Origin: an uncultured Oscillibacter sp.
GTDB lineage: Bacteria; Bacillota; Clostridia; Oscillospirales; Oscillospiraceae
DNA length: 13,577 nt
Direction: 5' to 3'
Assembly: GCF_910587525.1 (NCBI RefSeq)
Contig: NZ_CAJULS010000061.1
Location: forward strand, 1 to 13,577
Shown: one piece after another, positions 5,743 to 13,496 of the stretch
How the letters are laid out: each line of letters begins with the position of its first letter
Numbering within the stretch: the first letter of the stretch is position 1
Translations under genes and position numbers: made by a program
Notes under the pieces: generated by a model
What the model saw: only the letters and a program-made list of their open reading frames with translations
Database searches by the model: none
Told to the model about the DNA's origin: nothing

Positions 5743-6738
5743 TTACCGGTCTTCCCGAAAGTAGGCCAGGCCCAGACTGGCGGGGGGCTGCTTTTCCTTG
5801 TTGTTGCGCATGCTGGAGGCAATCAGTACGATGACCGTCACTACATAGGGCAAAATCTTGTAGAGCTGGGTGGGGATGAAGGGAATCACCAGCCGCAGGT
5901 ACAGGATCATCAGTGCGCCGAAGAGCACGGAGCCCCAGATGGCGGACAGAGGCCGCCACATGCAGAAGATCACCAGGGCCACCGCCAGCCAGCCCACGCC
6001 GCTGAGGCCCTCGTGGTTCCACACGCACCCGGCGATGGTCATGATGTATACCATGCCGCCCACGGCGGAGATGCCGCCGCCGGTGATGGTGGCCAGGTAC
6101 TTGTACCGCTCCACGTTGATGCCCGCCGCGTCTGCCGTGGCGGGAGACTCGCCCACGGAGCGGAGGTAGAGGCCCGTCCGGGTGCGGTTCAGGAAGAAGA
6201 ACATCGCCCCCGCCAGGATCAGCCCCAGGTAGAAAAACACACTGTTGCCGAAGAGAACACCGCCCACCACGGGGATTTTCTGGAGGAAGGCGGGAAAGGG
6301 AGAATTCTGAAAGAAGCCCTTCAGTTGGTTGCCGATGGCGATGTACCCGTTCTCCCGGACCCGCATGTACTCGCCGATGAACTGGCCTACGCCGGTGCCG
6401 AAGATGGACAGGGCCAGGCCGGTGACGTTCTGATTGGCCCGGAGGGTGGTGGTGAGGAAGCTGAAGATCAGCGAGGCCAGCGCCCCCGCCAGGAAGGCGC
6501 ACAGAATGCCCACCAGCACGGCGATAAAGCCATTGCCCCCGGTTCCCGCCGCCTTCTCATAGTAGAATACGCCGCCCAGGCCCAGCGCGCCGCCCATGAA
6601 CATGATGCCCTCCACGCCCAGGTTCAGGTTGCCGGACTTCTCCGTCAGAATCTCGCCCAGGGTGCCGAACAGCAGCGGCGTGCCGTAGGTGATGGCGGCG
6701 ATGACCAGGGCCAGAAACAGGCTCAGGAAATTACTCAT
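5743..6738 (-). CDS. ABC importer permease 2 (BPD_transp_2, NupQ/YufQ type)
   Basis: Inner-membrane half of a BMP-type nucleoside or related-solute importer. The start chosen is ATG at 6738, giving 331 residues, because AAGGAGG lies just upstream and the ATG overlaps the stop of permease 1 by ATGA; the frame is open 22 codons further but without merit. It has several hydrophobic segments, the family stretch TEKSGNLNLGVEGIMFMGGALG soon after the first of them, and GESPATADAAGINVERYK in the central cytoplasmic loop, which is the likely ATPase contact. The C-terminus is basic. Last gene of the operon. The family is clear; substrate (guanosine or other nucleoside in characterised relatives) is inferred from gene order. 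Confidence 0.92.
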   Translation of the reverse strand: MSNFLSLFLALVIAAITYGTPLLFGTLGEILTEKSGNLNLGVEGIMFMGGALGLGGVFYYEKAAGTGGNGFIAVLVGILCAFLAGALASLIFSFLTTTLRANQNVTGLALSIFGTGVGQFIGEYMRVRENGYIAIGNQLKGFFQNSPFPAFLQKIPVVGGVLFGNSVFFYLGLILAGAMFFFLNRTRTGLYLRSVGESPATADAAGINVERYKYLATITGGGISAVGGMVYIMTIAGCVWNHEGLSGVGWLAVALVIFCMWRPLSAIWGSVLFGALMILYLRLVIPFIPTQLYKILPYVVTVIVLIASSMRNNKEKQPPASLGLAYFREDR

Positions 6739-7829
6739 GACTTTGCCACCTCCTTGTGAGCGTTTTTGCGGAAGATCAGCTTGTAGTTGATAAAAAACTC
6801 GCATCCCAGCATACAGAAGAGGAGGATGCCGGTGATGATGTCGGAGATGGAGGTGGGCACGGCCATACGGGTCTGAAGGGTCTCCGCGCCCTTGCTCAAA
6901 ACCGCCAGCATGGCGGAGATGCCCACCATGGCAAAGGCGTTCAGCTGGCTCAGCCAGGCCACAGTGATGGAGGTGAAGCCCACGCCGCCGGCCACGCCGT
7001 CGTACAGCGTGTTGTTGGCGCCGGAGGCCACAATGAAGCCCACGATGCCGCTGATGGCCCCGGAGAGGAACATGGTGCGCATCATGACCCGGCCTACGTT
7101 CATGCCGGCGTACCGGGCGGTGTTGATGCTGTCGCCGATGACGGCGATCTCATAGCCGTGCTTGGTGTGGTTCATGTAGATGTGCATAAACACCACCAGC
7201 ACCAGCACGATGATCCAGCCGCAGTGGACTCCCAATACCCGGGGGAGGCACGCGGCGGAGTCGAACTGGGGGATGATCTGGGAGCCCTTGCGGCCCTCCC
7301 AGGGGCCGCCCTGGAGCCAGCGGACCACGCCGATGATGATGTAGTTCATCATCAGGGTGAACAAGGTCTCGTTGGTGTTCCACTTTGCCTTGAAAAAGGC
7401 GGGGATCAGCGCCCATACGCCGCCGGCAATGGCCCCGGCGGCGCCCATAACGGCCAGCAGCACAGGGGAGGGCAGGCGGTTTGCCCAGAAGAGGGCGAAA
7501 TAACTGGCGGCCACGGCCCCGGCGGTGATCTGACCCTCGGCGCCGATGTTCCAAAAACGCATTTTAAAACAGGGGGCAATGGCCAGGGCGCAGCCCAGCA
7601 GCGGCACGGCGATCTTCACCGTCTGGCGAAGGGCACTTTTTTTGCCCAGGGCTCCGGAGATGATGGTGCCGTAAGCGGTGAGAGGGTTGGCTCCCACCAG
7701 GCCCATCACCAGGGCTCCCAGCAGAAGGGCGAAGACGATGGACCCGAACCGGATGCACCAGACCTTCCAGCCCTCCATACCGTCCCGCTTCGCAAGACGG
7801 ATCAGAGGTGTTCTCCTCTCATGGTTCAT
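6735..7829 (-). CDS. ABC importer permease 1 (BPD_transp_2, NupP/YufP type)
   Basis: A 364-residue membrane permease that pairs with permease 2. A basic N-terminal tail precedes the first membrane segment at about 27-46. The family stretch FWNIGAEGQITAGAVAASYF starts near residue 92. NTNETLFTLMMNYI follows near 150, and the loop GDSINTARYAGMNVGR resembles the one in permease 2. The ATG directly follows the ATPase stop (TAG-ATG), and AAGGAGG lies inside the ATPase gene at 8-base spacing, so the two are translationally coupled. Same order as B. subtilis yufN-O-P-Q (nupNOPQ), a guanosine importer. The family is sure, the exact solute is inferred. Confidence 0.92.
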   Translation of the reverse strand: MNHERRTPLIRLAKRDGMEGWKVWCIRFGSIVFALLLGALVMGLVGANPLTAYGTIISGALGKKSALRQTVKIAVPLLGCALAIAPCFKMRFWNIGAEGQITAGAVAASYFALFWANRLPSPVLLAVMGAAGAIAGGVWALIPAFFKAKWNTNETLFTLMMNYIIIGVVRWLQGGPWEGRKGSQIIPQFDSAACLPRVLGVHCGWIIVLVLVVFMHIYMNHTKHGYEIAVIGDSINTARYAGMNVGRVMMRTMFLSGAISGIVGFIVASGANNTLYDGVAGGVGFTSITVAWLSQLNAFAMVGISAMLAVLSKGAETLQTRMAVPTSISDIITGILLFCMLGCEFFINYKLIFRKNAHKEVAKS

Positions 7830-9365
7830 CTATGCCCCCTCCTTTCCGCCCAGGCGGGTCATCAGCAGGCCGATCTGGTCCTTGGTGGCGCTGCGGGCAT
7901 CCACCACGCCGCTGACCTGGCCGCCGCAGAGCACCAGGATGCGGTCGCACAGCTCCAGCAGCACGTCCAGGTCCTCGCCCACGTAAATCACCGCCACGCC
8001 CTTCATCTTCTGCTCCGTCAACAGGTTGTAGATGGTGTAGGAGGTGTTGATATCCAGTCCCCGCACCGCGTAGGCAGTCATGAGAACCGAGGGGGTGCTG
8101 GCGATCTCCCGGCCCACCAGCACCTTCTGTACGTTGCCGCCGGACATGCGGCGGACGGGGAACTCCGTGTCCGGAGTCACCACCTCCAGCTCCTTCCAGA
8201 TCTGCATGGCCAGGGCATTGGGATCTTTGCGGTTCAGGAAGGCCCCCTTGCCCTTCTTCCAGGAGCGGAGCATCATGTTTCCTGTCATGCCCATGGAGCC
8301 GACCAATCCCATGCCCAGCCGGTCCTCGGGAACAAAGGCCATGGCCACCCCCGCCTTTTTGATCTGCATGGGGGTCCTGCCCACGAGACCCATGGGGCCC
8401 TTTCCCTCGGGAGTGTAGACGATCTCGCCCTGGGCCACGGGGTAGAGGCCGGAGATGGCCTCCAGCAGCTCCCGCTGCCCGGAGCCGGCAATGCCGGCGA
8501 TGCCCAGGATCTCGCCGCCCATGGCGGTAAAGGAGACGCCGCTGAGCTTTTTCACGCCCTCGCCGTCCAGACAGGTGAGGTCCTTGACCTCCAGCCGGGG
8601 TACGGGAGATTCGTACCGGGGCCGGTCGATGTTCAGCGTTACGGCGTGGCCCACCATCATGTCGGTGAGGGCCTGGGGATTGGTCCCGGCGGTGTTGACG
8701 GTGCCGATGTACCTGCCCTTGCGCAGCACTGCCACCTTGTCGCTGAGGGCCATGACCTCGTGGAGTTTGTGGGTGATGATGACGATGGCCTTGCCGTCGG
8801 CCTTCATGGCCCGCAGCACGTCAAAGAGCTTGTCGGTCTCCTGGGGGGTGAGGACAGCGGTGGGCTCATCCAGGATCAGGATTTCCGCCCCCCGGTAGAG
8901 GACCTTGACGATCTCCACCGTCTGCTTCTGGGAGACGGACATGTCGTAGATTTTCTGGGCGGGATCAATGTCAAAACCATATTTTTCGCAGATGGCCCTG
9001 ACCCGGCCCTCGGCGGCTTTGATGTCCAGCTTGCCGCCCTCCTCCAGGCCCAGGACGATGTTCTCCGTGGCGGTGAACACGTCTACCAGCTTGTAGTGCT
9101 GGTGGATCATGCCGATGCCGTTGGCAAAAGCGTCTCTGGGGGAGCGGATGGAGACGGGCTGTCCGTTTACGAAGATCTGCCCCTCGTCGGGGAAGTAGAT
9201 GCCGGAGAGCATGTTCATCAGCGTGGTCTTGCCGCTGCCGTTTTCTCCCAGCAGGGAGAGGATCTCCCCCCGGTTCAGCCGCAGGTCGACGCCGTCGTTG
9301 GCCACCACTTCGCCAAAGCGCTTGGTAATGCCTTTGAGTTCAATGGCGCAAACAGCATTTTCCAA
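7830..9365 (-). CDS. ABC importer ATPase with two nucleotide-binding domains (NupO/YufO type)
   Basis: Energises uptake from the cytoplasmic face. The 511 residues hold two NBDs. NBD1 has Walker A GENGSGKTT (about 40-48), Q-loop region HQHYKL, signature SVSQKQ and Walker B LILDEPTAVLTPQE. NBD2 has a degenerate Walker A (GIAGSGQREL), a good signature MSGGNVQK and a degenerate Walker B (VLMTAYAVRGLD) without the catalytic acid. Such asymmetry is usual in nucleoside and sugar importers of this type. The start appears to be TTG at 9365 with AAAGGA 11 bases upstream; an ATG at 9358 is out of frame and no better in-frame start exists. Followed at once by permease 1. A 490-bp gap separates it from the lipoprotein gene. 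Confidence 0.93.
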   Translation of the reverse strand: MENAVCAIELKGITKRFGEVVANDGVDLRLNRGEILSLLGENGSGKTTLMNMLSGIYFPDEGQIFVNGQPVSIRSPRDAFANGIGMIHQHYKLVDVFTATENIVLGLEEGGKLDIKAAEGRVRAICEKYGFDIDPAQKIYDMSVSQKQTVEIVKVLYRGAEILILDEPTAVLTPQETDKLFDVLRAMKADGKAIVIITHKLHEVMALSDKVAVLRKGRYIGTVNTAGTNPQALTDMMVGHAVTLNIDRPRYESPVPRLEVKDLTCLDGEGVKKLSGVSFTAMGGEILGIAGIAGSGQRELLEAISGLYPVAQGEIVYTPEGKGPMGLVGRTPMQIKKAGVAMAFVPEDRLGMGLVGSMGMTGNMMLRSWKKGKGAFLNRKDPNALAMQIWKELEVVTPDTEFPVRRMSGGNVQKVLVGREIASTPSVLMTAYAVRGLDINTSYTIYNLLTEQKMKGVAVIYVGEDLDVLLELCDRILVLCGGQVSGVVDARSATKDQIGLLMTRLGGKEGA

Positions 9366-9391
9366 ATACGGTCACATCCTTTCTATGAGGT

Positions 9392-9803
9392 CCCGGCGCA
9401 GAAAAACGCTGAGCCGGGCGGAGTCCGGATGGGTGTTGATAAGGTTTAAGGCCGCCCTTTTCAAAGGGCGGTGGGGCCTGGGGCAAAGCCCCAGCGGGGG
9501 TGCGGGGGCTTTGCCCCTGTGGGATTGGGCGGAGCCCAATAACGGTATCTGCTGTTAAGGCAAATGTATGGAAACCATTTGGTTTTGGCGGAGGACGCTG
9601 TTTGCGTCCTGTGGGCTGCAAAGGCGTTCCCGGTTCCGGCTTTTACTTCTAAACAGGCTTTAAGCCCTGTTTGCGCTTTTTTATAGACGCGAGTTGGAGT
9701 TTCGCGCCGTGCGCGGCGCGGCCCCAGGACCCCTCAGCCTTTGAAAAGGCTGGCGAAACTTTTATCCGCGCTTCGCGCTCCCCTTTATGCGTAAGTTCCG
9801 CAT
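9392..9803. repeat. Hairpin cluster between the importer lipoprotein and ATPase genes
   Basis: No gene is supported in 9366-9856. Instead there is a run of short perfect or near-perfect inverted repeats: 9392-9418 (10 bp, one mismatch), 9452-9471 (9 bp), 9478-9494 (7 bp), 9524-9540 (7 bp), 9592-9610 (7 bp), 9651-9672 (7 bp), 9703-9720 (7 bp), 9735-9752 (8 bp) and 9787-9803 (5 bp). This resembles REP-like or degenerate miniature repeats. It lies inside the presumed operon, so it would be in any read-through transcript. A separate promoter for the ATPase was not found. Confidence 0.55.
9480..9517. repeat. Inverted repeat with competing folds inside the hairpin cluster
   Basis: GGGGCAAAGCCCC (9480-9492) is itself a hairpin with an AAA loop and also pairs fully with GGGGCTTTGCCCC (9505-9517) across 12 bases. 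The RNA can therefore form either two short hairpins or one 13-bp stem. Confidence 0.6.
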
Positions 9804-9810
9804 TTCTTGT

Positions 9811-9838
9811 AAAAACAGGGGCCCCCCGCGGGGCCCCT
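9811..9838 (-). terminator. Intrinsic terminator after the BMP lipoprotein gene
   Basis: AGGGGCCCC (9817-9825) and GGGGCCCCT (9830-9838) form a 9-bp stem with loop CCGC, followed on the minus strand by GTTTTT. It lies 18 bases past the lipoprotein stop. It should end most transcripts and leave the ATPase and permeases at lower levels. Confidence 0.83.
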
Positions 9839-9856
9839 ATGGAGTTCTTCTGTTGA

Positions 9857-11134
9857 TTAGCCGTATTCCTCGTTCAGCCGCTCGATCCCGTCAATGGGCA
9901 GATTGAAATACGGAGCGGACTGGAAGTAGGACTCGTGGAACGCGCCGTCAAACACGGCCTCCTCGGAGTCGGGGGCGAAGTCCCCGTCGGTATCCAGGGC
10001 GAAGGCGGTCTCCAGCTTCGCGCCCGCGATGGTGAAAGTGCTGGTGTCAAACACCTGGAGCTTGCCGGAGCGGATGTCGGCCTCTACCTCGGCCAGCTTC
10101 TCGGCGGTGCCGGGGGCGGCGATTGCCTCGTTGAGGTCCGTCATCACCACGGCGTCCATATCCATGCCGTGGCACCAGTCCTGATCGAAGCTCTCTCCGT
10201 TGGCCACGGACTCGATGGCGTACTCAAAGTAGGGCGCCCAGTTGATCCGGGTGCCGATCAGGGACGCCTCGGGGGCCACGGAGATCATGTCGTTGTTGTA
10301 GCCAGTGTGGAACACGCCCTTGGACTGGGCGGTGGTGGCGGGGGTGGTGTTGTCGGAGTGCTGGGAGATCATGACGCAGCCCATGTCCGCCAGGGCGGAA
10401 GCGGCGTTGGCCTCTTCCGTGGCGTCGGACCAGGAGCCCACGAACTGGACCTTCATGGTGACGCTGGGGCAGACGCTCCGGGCGCCCAGGAAGTAGCTGG
10501 TGAAGCCGGAGACCACCTCGGCGAAGGAGAAGGCGCCCACGTAGCCGATGACGGCCTTGTCGGCGGTGATGGTCCCCTCGTCGATCATCTGCTGGAGCTT
10601 CATGCCCGCCACCACGCCGGCCAGGTAACGGCCCTCGTAGATGTTGGCGAAGGCGTTGTGGGTGTTGTCCAAACCGTCGCCCCAGGAGGCCTGGTTGGTG
10701 CAGGAGATGAACTCGATGTCGGGATAGTCCGGGGCCACCTTCAGCATGAAGGGCTCGAAGCCGAAGGAGTTGTTGATGATGAGGTCGCAGCCCTCGTCCG
10801 CCAGCTCGATGTTGGCGTCCTCGCAGCCGGAATCCTCGCCGATGTTCCACTTGACCACCCACTCCACGCTGATGCCCTTGGCGTCCAGGGCCTCGGTGGC
10901 GGCCTCCTTGCCGCGGATGAAGTTGTAGGTGTAGCCCTGGTCGTTCTCGTCGCCGATGCAGATCAGGCCCACCTTCACGGTCTTTCCGGCGGGGGCGTCG
11001 GTGTTCTGGCCGCCGTCGGGCTGGGACGCGCCGCTGCCGGCGGGCGGGGTGGTTTCGCCCCCGTTGCCGCCTCCGCAGGCGGCCAGGCTCAAAACCATCA
11101 CCAGGGACAGCAGCATTGCAAGAAACTTCTTCAT
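9857..11134 (-). CDS. BMP-family substrate-binding lipoprotein of an ABC importer (NupN/YufN, PnrA-like)
   Basis: Binds the solute outside the membrane and delivers it to the permeases. The start is ATG at 11134, with AAGGAGG 9 bases upstream; an open frame reaches 11179 but lacks a ribosome site and would bury the signal peptide. The product is 425 residues. The signal peptide MKKFLAMLLSLVMVLSLAAC ends in a lipobox with Cys20. A Gly/Pro/Ser-rich linker follows to about 50, then the BMP domain. Typical stretches are NAFANIYEGRYLAGVVAG, GYVGAFSFAEVVSGF, MISQHSDNTTPATTAQ and HTGYNNDMISVAP. Purine nucleosides are the known ligands of several relatives; the ligand here is inferred. Transcribed from 11204-11232 and closed by a strong terminator before the ATPase gene. 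Confidence 0.93.
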   Translation of the reverse strand: MKKFLAMLLSLVMVLSLAACGGGNGGETTPPAGSGASQPDGGQNTDAPAGKTVKVGLICIGDENDQGYTYNFIRGKEAATEALDAKGISVEWVVKWNIGEDSGCEDANIELADEGCDLIINNSFGFEPFMLKVAPDYPDIEFISCTNQASWGDGLDNTHNAFANIYEGRYLAGVVAGMKLQQMIDEGTITADKAVIGYVGAFSFAEVVSGFTSYFLGARSVCPSVTMKVQFVGSWSDATEEANAASALADMGCVMISQHSDNTTPATTAQSKGVFHTGYNNDMISVAPEASLIGTRINWAPYFEYAIESVANGESFDQDWCHGMDMDAVVMTDLNEAIAAPGTAEKLAEVEADIRSGKLQVFDTSTFTIAGAKLETAFALDTDGDFAPDSEEAVFDGAFHESYFQSAPYFNLPIDGIERLNEEYG

Positions 11135-11203
11135 TCTGGTTTTCCTCCTTAAAAATAAATATGGAAAGGAACCGGACAAGGTGGGATTTCCTCGTCACTT
11201 ATC

Positions 11204-11232
11204 ATCATACAAGAAAAAGTCCGAAAATACAA
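11204..11232 (-). promoter_or_regulatory. Promoter of the importer operon (TTGTAT, 17 bp, TATGAT)
   Basis: On the minus strand TTGTAT (11232-11227), a 17-base spacer and TATGAT (11209-11204) lie about 70 bases upstream of the lipoprotein ATG in an AT-rich stretch. The start would be near 11197. No purine riboswitch pattern was seen between it and the gene. Confidence 0.55.
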
Positions 11233-11249
11233 TCAAATTTTTCTTGTTT

Positions 11250-11280
11250 CCGGTAAAAATACGATGTAATTTTTCGCCGG
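11250..11280. other. Inverted repeat between threonine synthase and the importer promoter
   Basis: CCGG-T-AAAAAT (11250-11260) faces ATTTTT-CG-CCGG (11269-11280), closing around 8 bases with a small asymmetry. It lies just upstream of the importer -35. It could be part of the threonine synthase 3' end or an upstream regulatory site; the sequence does not decide. Confidence 0.3.
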
Positions 11281-11322
11281 ACCGCTCCATTTTTTTACAG
11301 ATCTGTCAAAGGAGGTCTCCCC

Positions 11323-11340
11323 CCCGCCGGTACCGGCGGG
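11323..11340 (-). terminator. Hairpin directly after threonine synthase, possible terminator
   Basis: CCCGCCGG (11323-11330) and CCGGCGGG (11333-11340) are perfect arms abutting the stop codon. No U-tract follows on the minus strand, so it may protect the mRNA end or act with a termination factor. Confidence 0.45.
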
Positions 11341-12582
11341 TCAATCCAGCGCAATGCGGCGTTCCGCGAAGGCCGAGAGCAGGCGGTCCATGTCGGAGGG
11401 GATGGAGATGGGCTCGCCGCAGAATTTGATGGCGTTGGCCACGTCCTTGAGGCCGTTGCCCGTCACAACGCCGACCACGGTGTCGTTCTTCCCGATGACA
11501 CCGGCCTCACAGAGCTTCTTCACCCCCGCCGTGCCGGTGACGCCCGCCGGCTCGCCGAAGACGCCGCAGGTGCGGCCCAGCAGCCTCTGGGCGGCCATGA
11601 TCTCCTCGTCGGAGACGTTGACCACCAGACCCTGGGACTCCCGAATGGCCATTAGGGCCTTGTCCGCGTTCCGGGGCACGCCCACGGCAATGGAGTCCGC
11701 CAGGGTGTTCTCCTCCATGGGGTGCCAATCCTCCCCGGTCTCAATGGCCCGGTTCAGGGGACAGCAGCCCGCCGCCTGGGCGGAGACCAGGCGGGGGAGG
11801 CGGTCAATGAAGCCGATGGCGTACAGGTCCTTGAGCCCCTTCCAGAGGCCGGCAATGGTACAGCCGTCGCCGACGCTGATGGCGATGTAGTCCGGCACCT
11901 GCCACCCAAGCTGCTCCATAATTTCCAGGGAGACGGTCTTCTTGCCCTCGGAAAGGTAGGGGTTGATGGCGGCGTTGCGGTTGTACCAGCCCCAGCGGTC
12001 GATGGCCTGCTTGGAGAGCTCGAAGGTCTCCTCATAGCTGCCCTGGACGGAGATGACGGTGGCGCCGAAGGTCATCAGCTGGGCCACCTTGCCCTTGGGG
12101 GCCCGGGAGGGGACGAAGATGTAGGTGGCCAGGCCCGCCGCCGCGGCGTTGCCCGCCAGGGATGAGGCGGCGTTGCCGGTGGAGGAGCAGGCAATGACCT
12201 GCGCCCCGGCCTCCCGGGCCTTGGCCACGGCCATGGCGCTGGCCCGGTCCTTTAAGGAGGCGGTGGGGTTCTGGCCGTCGTCTTTTACCCACAGGCGTTT
12301 CAAGCCCAACTGCTCCGCAAGACGGGGCTCCTCGTACAGGGGAGACCAGCCCACCCGCAGGGGTGTGGGCTCCGTGCTGTCCTCGATGGGCAGCAGCTCC
12401 CGGTAGCGCCACATGGAGCGCTCCCGGCGCTCCGCCAGCTTCTCTTTCGTCAGCCGGGTCTTGATGTACTCGTAGTCATAGACGATGTCCAGAATCCCGC
12501 CGCATTCGCAGGTGGTCAGGTCCGGCACGGCGGGGTAAGTCCTGCCGCACTTGACGCATTTGCCGTACTTTACGTTTTTCAT
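11341..12582 (-). CDS. thrC: Threonine synthase with N-terminal zinc ribbon
   Basis: A PLP enzyme that makes threonine from O-phosphohomoserine. The 413 residues start with a four-cysteine ribbon (Cys9, Cys12, Cys25, Cys27), then the fold-type II core. The PLP lysine is Lys111 in NPTASLKDRAS. SSTGNAASSLAG (133-144) and VGDGCTIAGLWKG form the cofactor and phosphate cradle, and GNGLKD lies near the C-terminus. This short form with a ribbon is typical of Gram-positive and archaeal-type ThrC. The ATG overlaps the upstream transporter stop by ATGA and has GGAGG 7 bases before it, so it is translationally coupled. No hom or thrB is visible in the window. A threonine-synthase-like paralogue remains possible, but the core motifs are intact. 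Confidence 0.92.
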   Translation of the reverse strand: MKNVKYGKCVKCGRTYPAVPDLTTCECGGILDIVYDYEYIKTRLTKEKLAERRERSMWRYRELLPIEDSTEPTPLRVGWSPLYEEPRLAEQLGLKRLWVKDDGQNPTASLKDRASAMAVAKAREAGAQVIACSSTGNAASSLAGNAAAAGLATYIFVPSRAPKGKVAQLMTFGATVISVQGSYEETFELSKQAIDRWGWYNRNAAINPYLSEGKKTVSLEIMEQLGWQVPDYIAISVGDGCTIAGLWKGLKDLYAIGFIDRLPRLVSAQAAGCCPLNRAIETGEDWHPMEENTLADSIAVGVPRNADKALMAIRESQGLVVNVSDEEIMAAQRLLGRTCGVFGEPAGVTGTAGVKKLCEAGVIGKNDTVVGVVTGNGLKDVANAIKFCGEPISIPSDMDRLLSAFAERRIALD

Positions 12583-13487
12583 TTCGTCTCCTCCGTCAGA
12601 ATTTGTGATTCTTCCGCCGCCTTTTCGGACGGGGCCTCCGCCGGGCGCAGGATCTCCGTCACCACGCCGCCGCAGATCAGCGCCACGCCTGCCAGCATTC
12701 GCCCGCTCATCCGCTCCTTCAGCAAGAGCGCTGAGAGGATGGCGCAGAAGATGCTCTCCGTGGATAGAATCAGGGTGCAGCGTACGGGGTCCAGGTATTT
12801 CAGGGTGAAATTTTTAATGAGGTAGCACAGCACCGTAGGCACCGCGGCCAGATACAGCACCGACAGTACCGCCGGGCGGGTATAGGCGCCTCCCGTCCCC
12901 TGGAGAAGCGTCAGCACGCCCATGCAGACGGCCGTGGTGAGGAACTGGAAAAAGGAGATCTGGACCCGGGAGTCATCGCCTGCCAGCCACACCAGCAGGA
13001 GACTGTTGAGGCCATAGGTGGCGGCGTCCGCCAGCAGAAGCAGATCCCCCGGGGCCACGGTGCCCAGGCCCCCTGTCAGACTGAGAAGGCCCACCCCCGC
13101 CAGGGCCAGGACCGCAGCCAGCAGAGAGCGCCGGGCGGGCCGCACCCGGAAGAACAGGGCGTAGAGGAAGGGCATCATCACGATGTTGGTGGCCGTCAGG
13201 AAGGATGCTTTGGCGGCCTCGGTTACGGCCAGGCCGAACATCTCCAAGGTGAAGGTCAGCGCCGTCAGCAGTCCTATGGCGATGCCCGTCCGCACGGCGG
13301 ACTTTGTGGGATGGCGGAGCTGTTTCCAGAACACCAAGGCGGTGAGGAGGCTTCCCAGGGAAAAGCGGCAGAACACAATTTCGAATTGCAGCATGCCGCT
13401 GTTGATGCAGTACTTGGAAGCCACGAAGCTGCTGCCCCACATGGCTGAGGCGGCCAAAAGCAGCCAGGAGGCATTTCGCTTATTCAT
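12579..13487 (-). CDS. EamA-family (DMT) transporter
   Basis: A 302-residue membrane protein with about ten hydrophobic segments in two repeats, as in EamA/DMT carriers that mostly export small metabolites. The first repeat opens with WLLLAASAMWGSSFVASKY. The second contains TLILSTESIFCAILSALLLKERMSGR, the usual conserved end of the second EamA repeat. The start is taken as ATG at 13487, with GAGGA at proper distance; the GTG three codons earlier would touch that ribosome site. The C-terminal tail is acidic. Coupled to thrC by a 4-base overlap, which suggests, but does not show, export of threonine or a related amino acid. The solute is unknown. Confidence 0.9.
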   Translation of the reverse strand: MNKRNASWLLLAASAMWGSSFVASKYCINSGMLQFEIVFCRFSLGSLLTALVFWKQLRHPTKSAVRTGIAIGLLTALTFTLEMFGLAVTEAAKASFLTATNIVMMPFLYALFFRVRPARRSLLAAVLALAGVGLLSLTGGLGTVAPGDLLLLADAATYGLNSLLLVWLAGDDSRVQISFFQFLTTAVCMGVLTLLQGTGGAYTRPAVLSVLYLAAVPTVLCYLIKNFTLKYLDPVRCTLILSTESIFCAILSALLLKERMSGRMLAGVALICGGVVTEILRPAEAPSEKAAEESQILTEETK

Positions 13488-13496
13488 TTTTATCAC

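Noticed and set aside
6756..9449. An 897-codon open frame on the plus strand antisense to the ATPase and permeases
   Set aside because: It is opposite three clear ABC genes, and the product is a low-complexity His/Gly/Ala/Asp-rich string with no recognisable domain. This is the usual mirror frame of GC-rich coding sequence.
9651..9678. Plus-strand terminator (AAACAGG/CCTGTTT followed by a T-run)
   Set aside because: The T-run is separated from the stem by GCGC and there is no plus-strand gene upstream to terminate, so I count it only as part of the hairpin cluster.
9366..9803. CRISPR array suggested by many short inverted repeats
   Set aside because: The repeats differ in sequence and spacing; there is no recurring direct repeat and no cas gene.
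9935..11152. Plus-strand 405-codon frame opposite the BMP lipoprotein
   Set aside because: The lipoprotein has a signal peptide, lipobox and family motifs; the antisense frame is Gly/Val/His-rich shadow sequence.
11135..11340. Purine riboswitch upstream of the nucleoside-type importer
   Set aside because: The leader after the best promoter is about 63 bases and lacks the conserved purine-aptamer core.
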